From NCBI GenBank assembly GCA_018067265.1, contig JAGPUY010000201.1:1-7671 (forward strand): DNA of 7,671 bases. Reading direction: 5' to 3'. Positions 7,575 through 7,671 of this stretch are shown one piece after another. This stretch comes from Oceanihabitans sp. GTDB lineage: Bacteria > Bacteroidota > Bacteroidia > Flavobacteriales > Flavobacteriaceae. The notes under the pieces were generated by a model. The model saw nothing but the letters and a program-made list of their open reading frames with translations. It did no database searches and was not told where the DNA came from. Position numbers and translations under genes: made by a program. Numbering within the stretch: position 1 is the stretch's first letter; each line of letters starts with the position of its first letter.

Positions 7575-7671
7575 ATGTTAAATATATCACACAATACATT
7601 ACATAAAAAATTCGATTTTAATCAATATAAATCCGGACGAAAAACCTTTAATAAAAGGTACTATAAGTATT
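7575..7671 (+). CDS. Probable HlyD-family periplasmic adaptor, N-terminus only
   Basis: An ATG 12 bp after the ABC stop codon opens a frame that stays open for 32 codons to the window edge. The visible residues begin MLNISHNTLHKKFDFNQYKS and continue with a basic, Tyr-rich stretch (RKTFNKRYYKY). This is a plausible cytoplasmic tail ahead of a single membrane anchor, as in HlyD/EmrA-type membrane-fusion proteins. From memory, adaptors encoded behind such ABC genes in Flavobacteriia start similarly (MLNIS...). The assignment rests on that resemblance and on gene order, since no adaptor domain is inside the window. It would connect the ABC exporter to an outer-membrane TolC-type channel. Confidence 0.62.
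   Translation, partial: MLNISHNTLHKKFDFNQYKSGRKTFNKRYYKY

Overview
The window looks like chromosome of a marine-type Bacteroidota, most likely family Flavobacteriaceae. The reasons are low GC with strong A/T codon preference, no Shine-Dalgarno sequences before the genes, two copies of a TAnnTTTG-type -7 promoter element (the Bacteroidota consensus), and protein families typical of that phylum. Genus or species cannot be fixed from the sequence alone.

Left part (1-3921, minus strand): one very large, unbroken reading frame runs off the left edge. It encodes a secreted alpha-2-macroglobulin (A2M) family protein: a signal peptide, a long helical N-terminal region, MG2 and MG3/MG4-type domains, a bait-region domain, and the start of the A2M domain. 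Just before the A2M domain it carries a short TonB-box / SusC-like motif (DNVVVTALGIKRE) with no plug or barrel behind it. No frameshift or stop was found when the frame was read through to base 1. A 251-bp divergent intergenic region follows (3922-4172).

Middle (4173-5126, plus strand): a small exported TPR-repeat protein, monocistronic in appearance, with a -7 promoter box just upstream and a rho-independent terminator just downstream.

Right part (5231-7671, plus strand): a transport operon led by its own regulator. It holds a TetR/AcrR-type regulator, then 4 bp later a 551-aa ABC transporter with fused membrane and nucleotide-binding domains, then 12 bp later the start of a reading frame that resembles a HlyD-family periplasmic adaptor and leaves the window after 32 codons. 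The layout suggests a tripartite (ABC-adaptor-outer membrane channel) export system, with the outer-membrane component expected beyond the right edge. The ABC protein has an intact Walker A but altered Q-loop, signature, Walker B end, D-loop and H-loop, so its ATPase chemistry is probably unusual.

Nothing here is a mobile element, CRISPR array, rRNA or tRNA. The two least ordinary items are the TonB-box-like motif inside the A2M protein and the non-canonical ATPase of the export operon.
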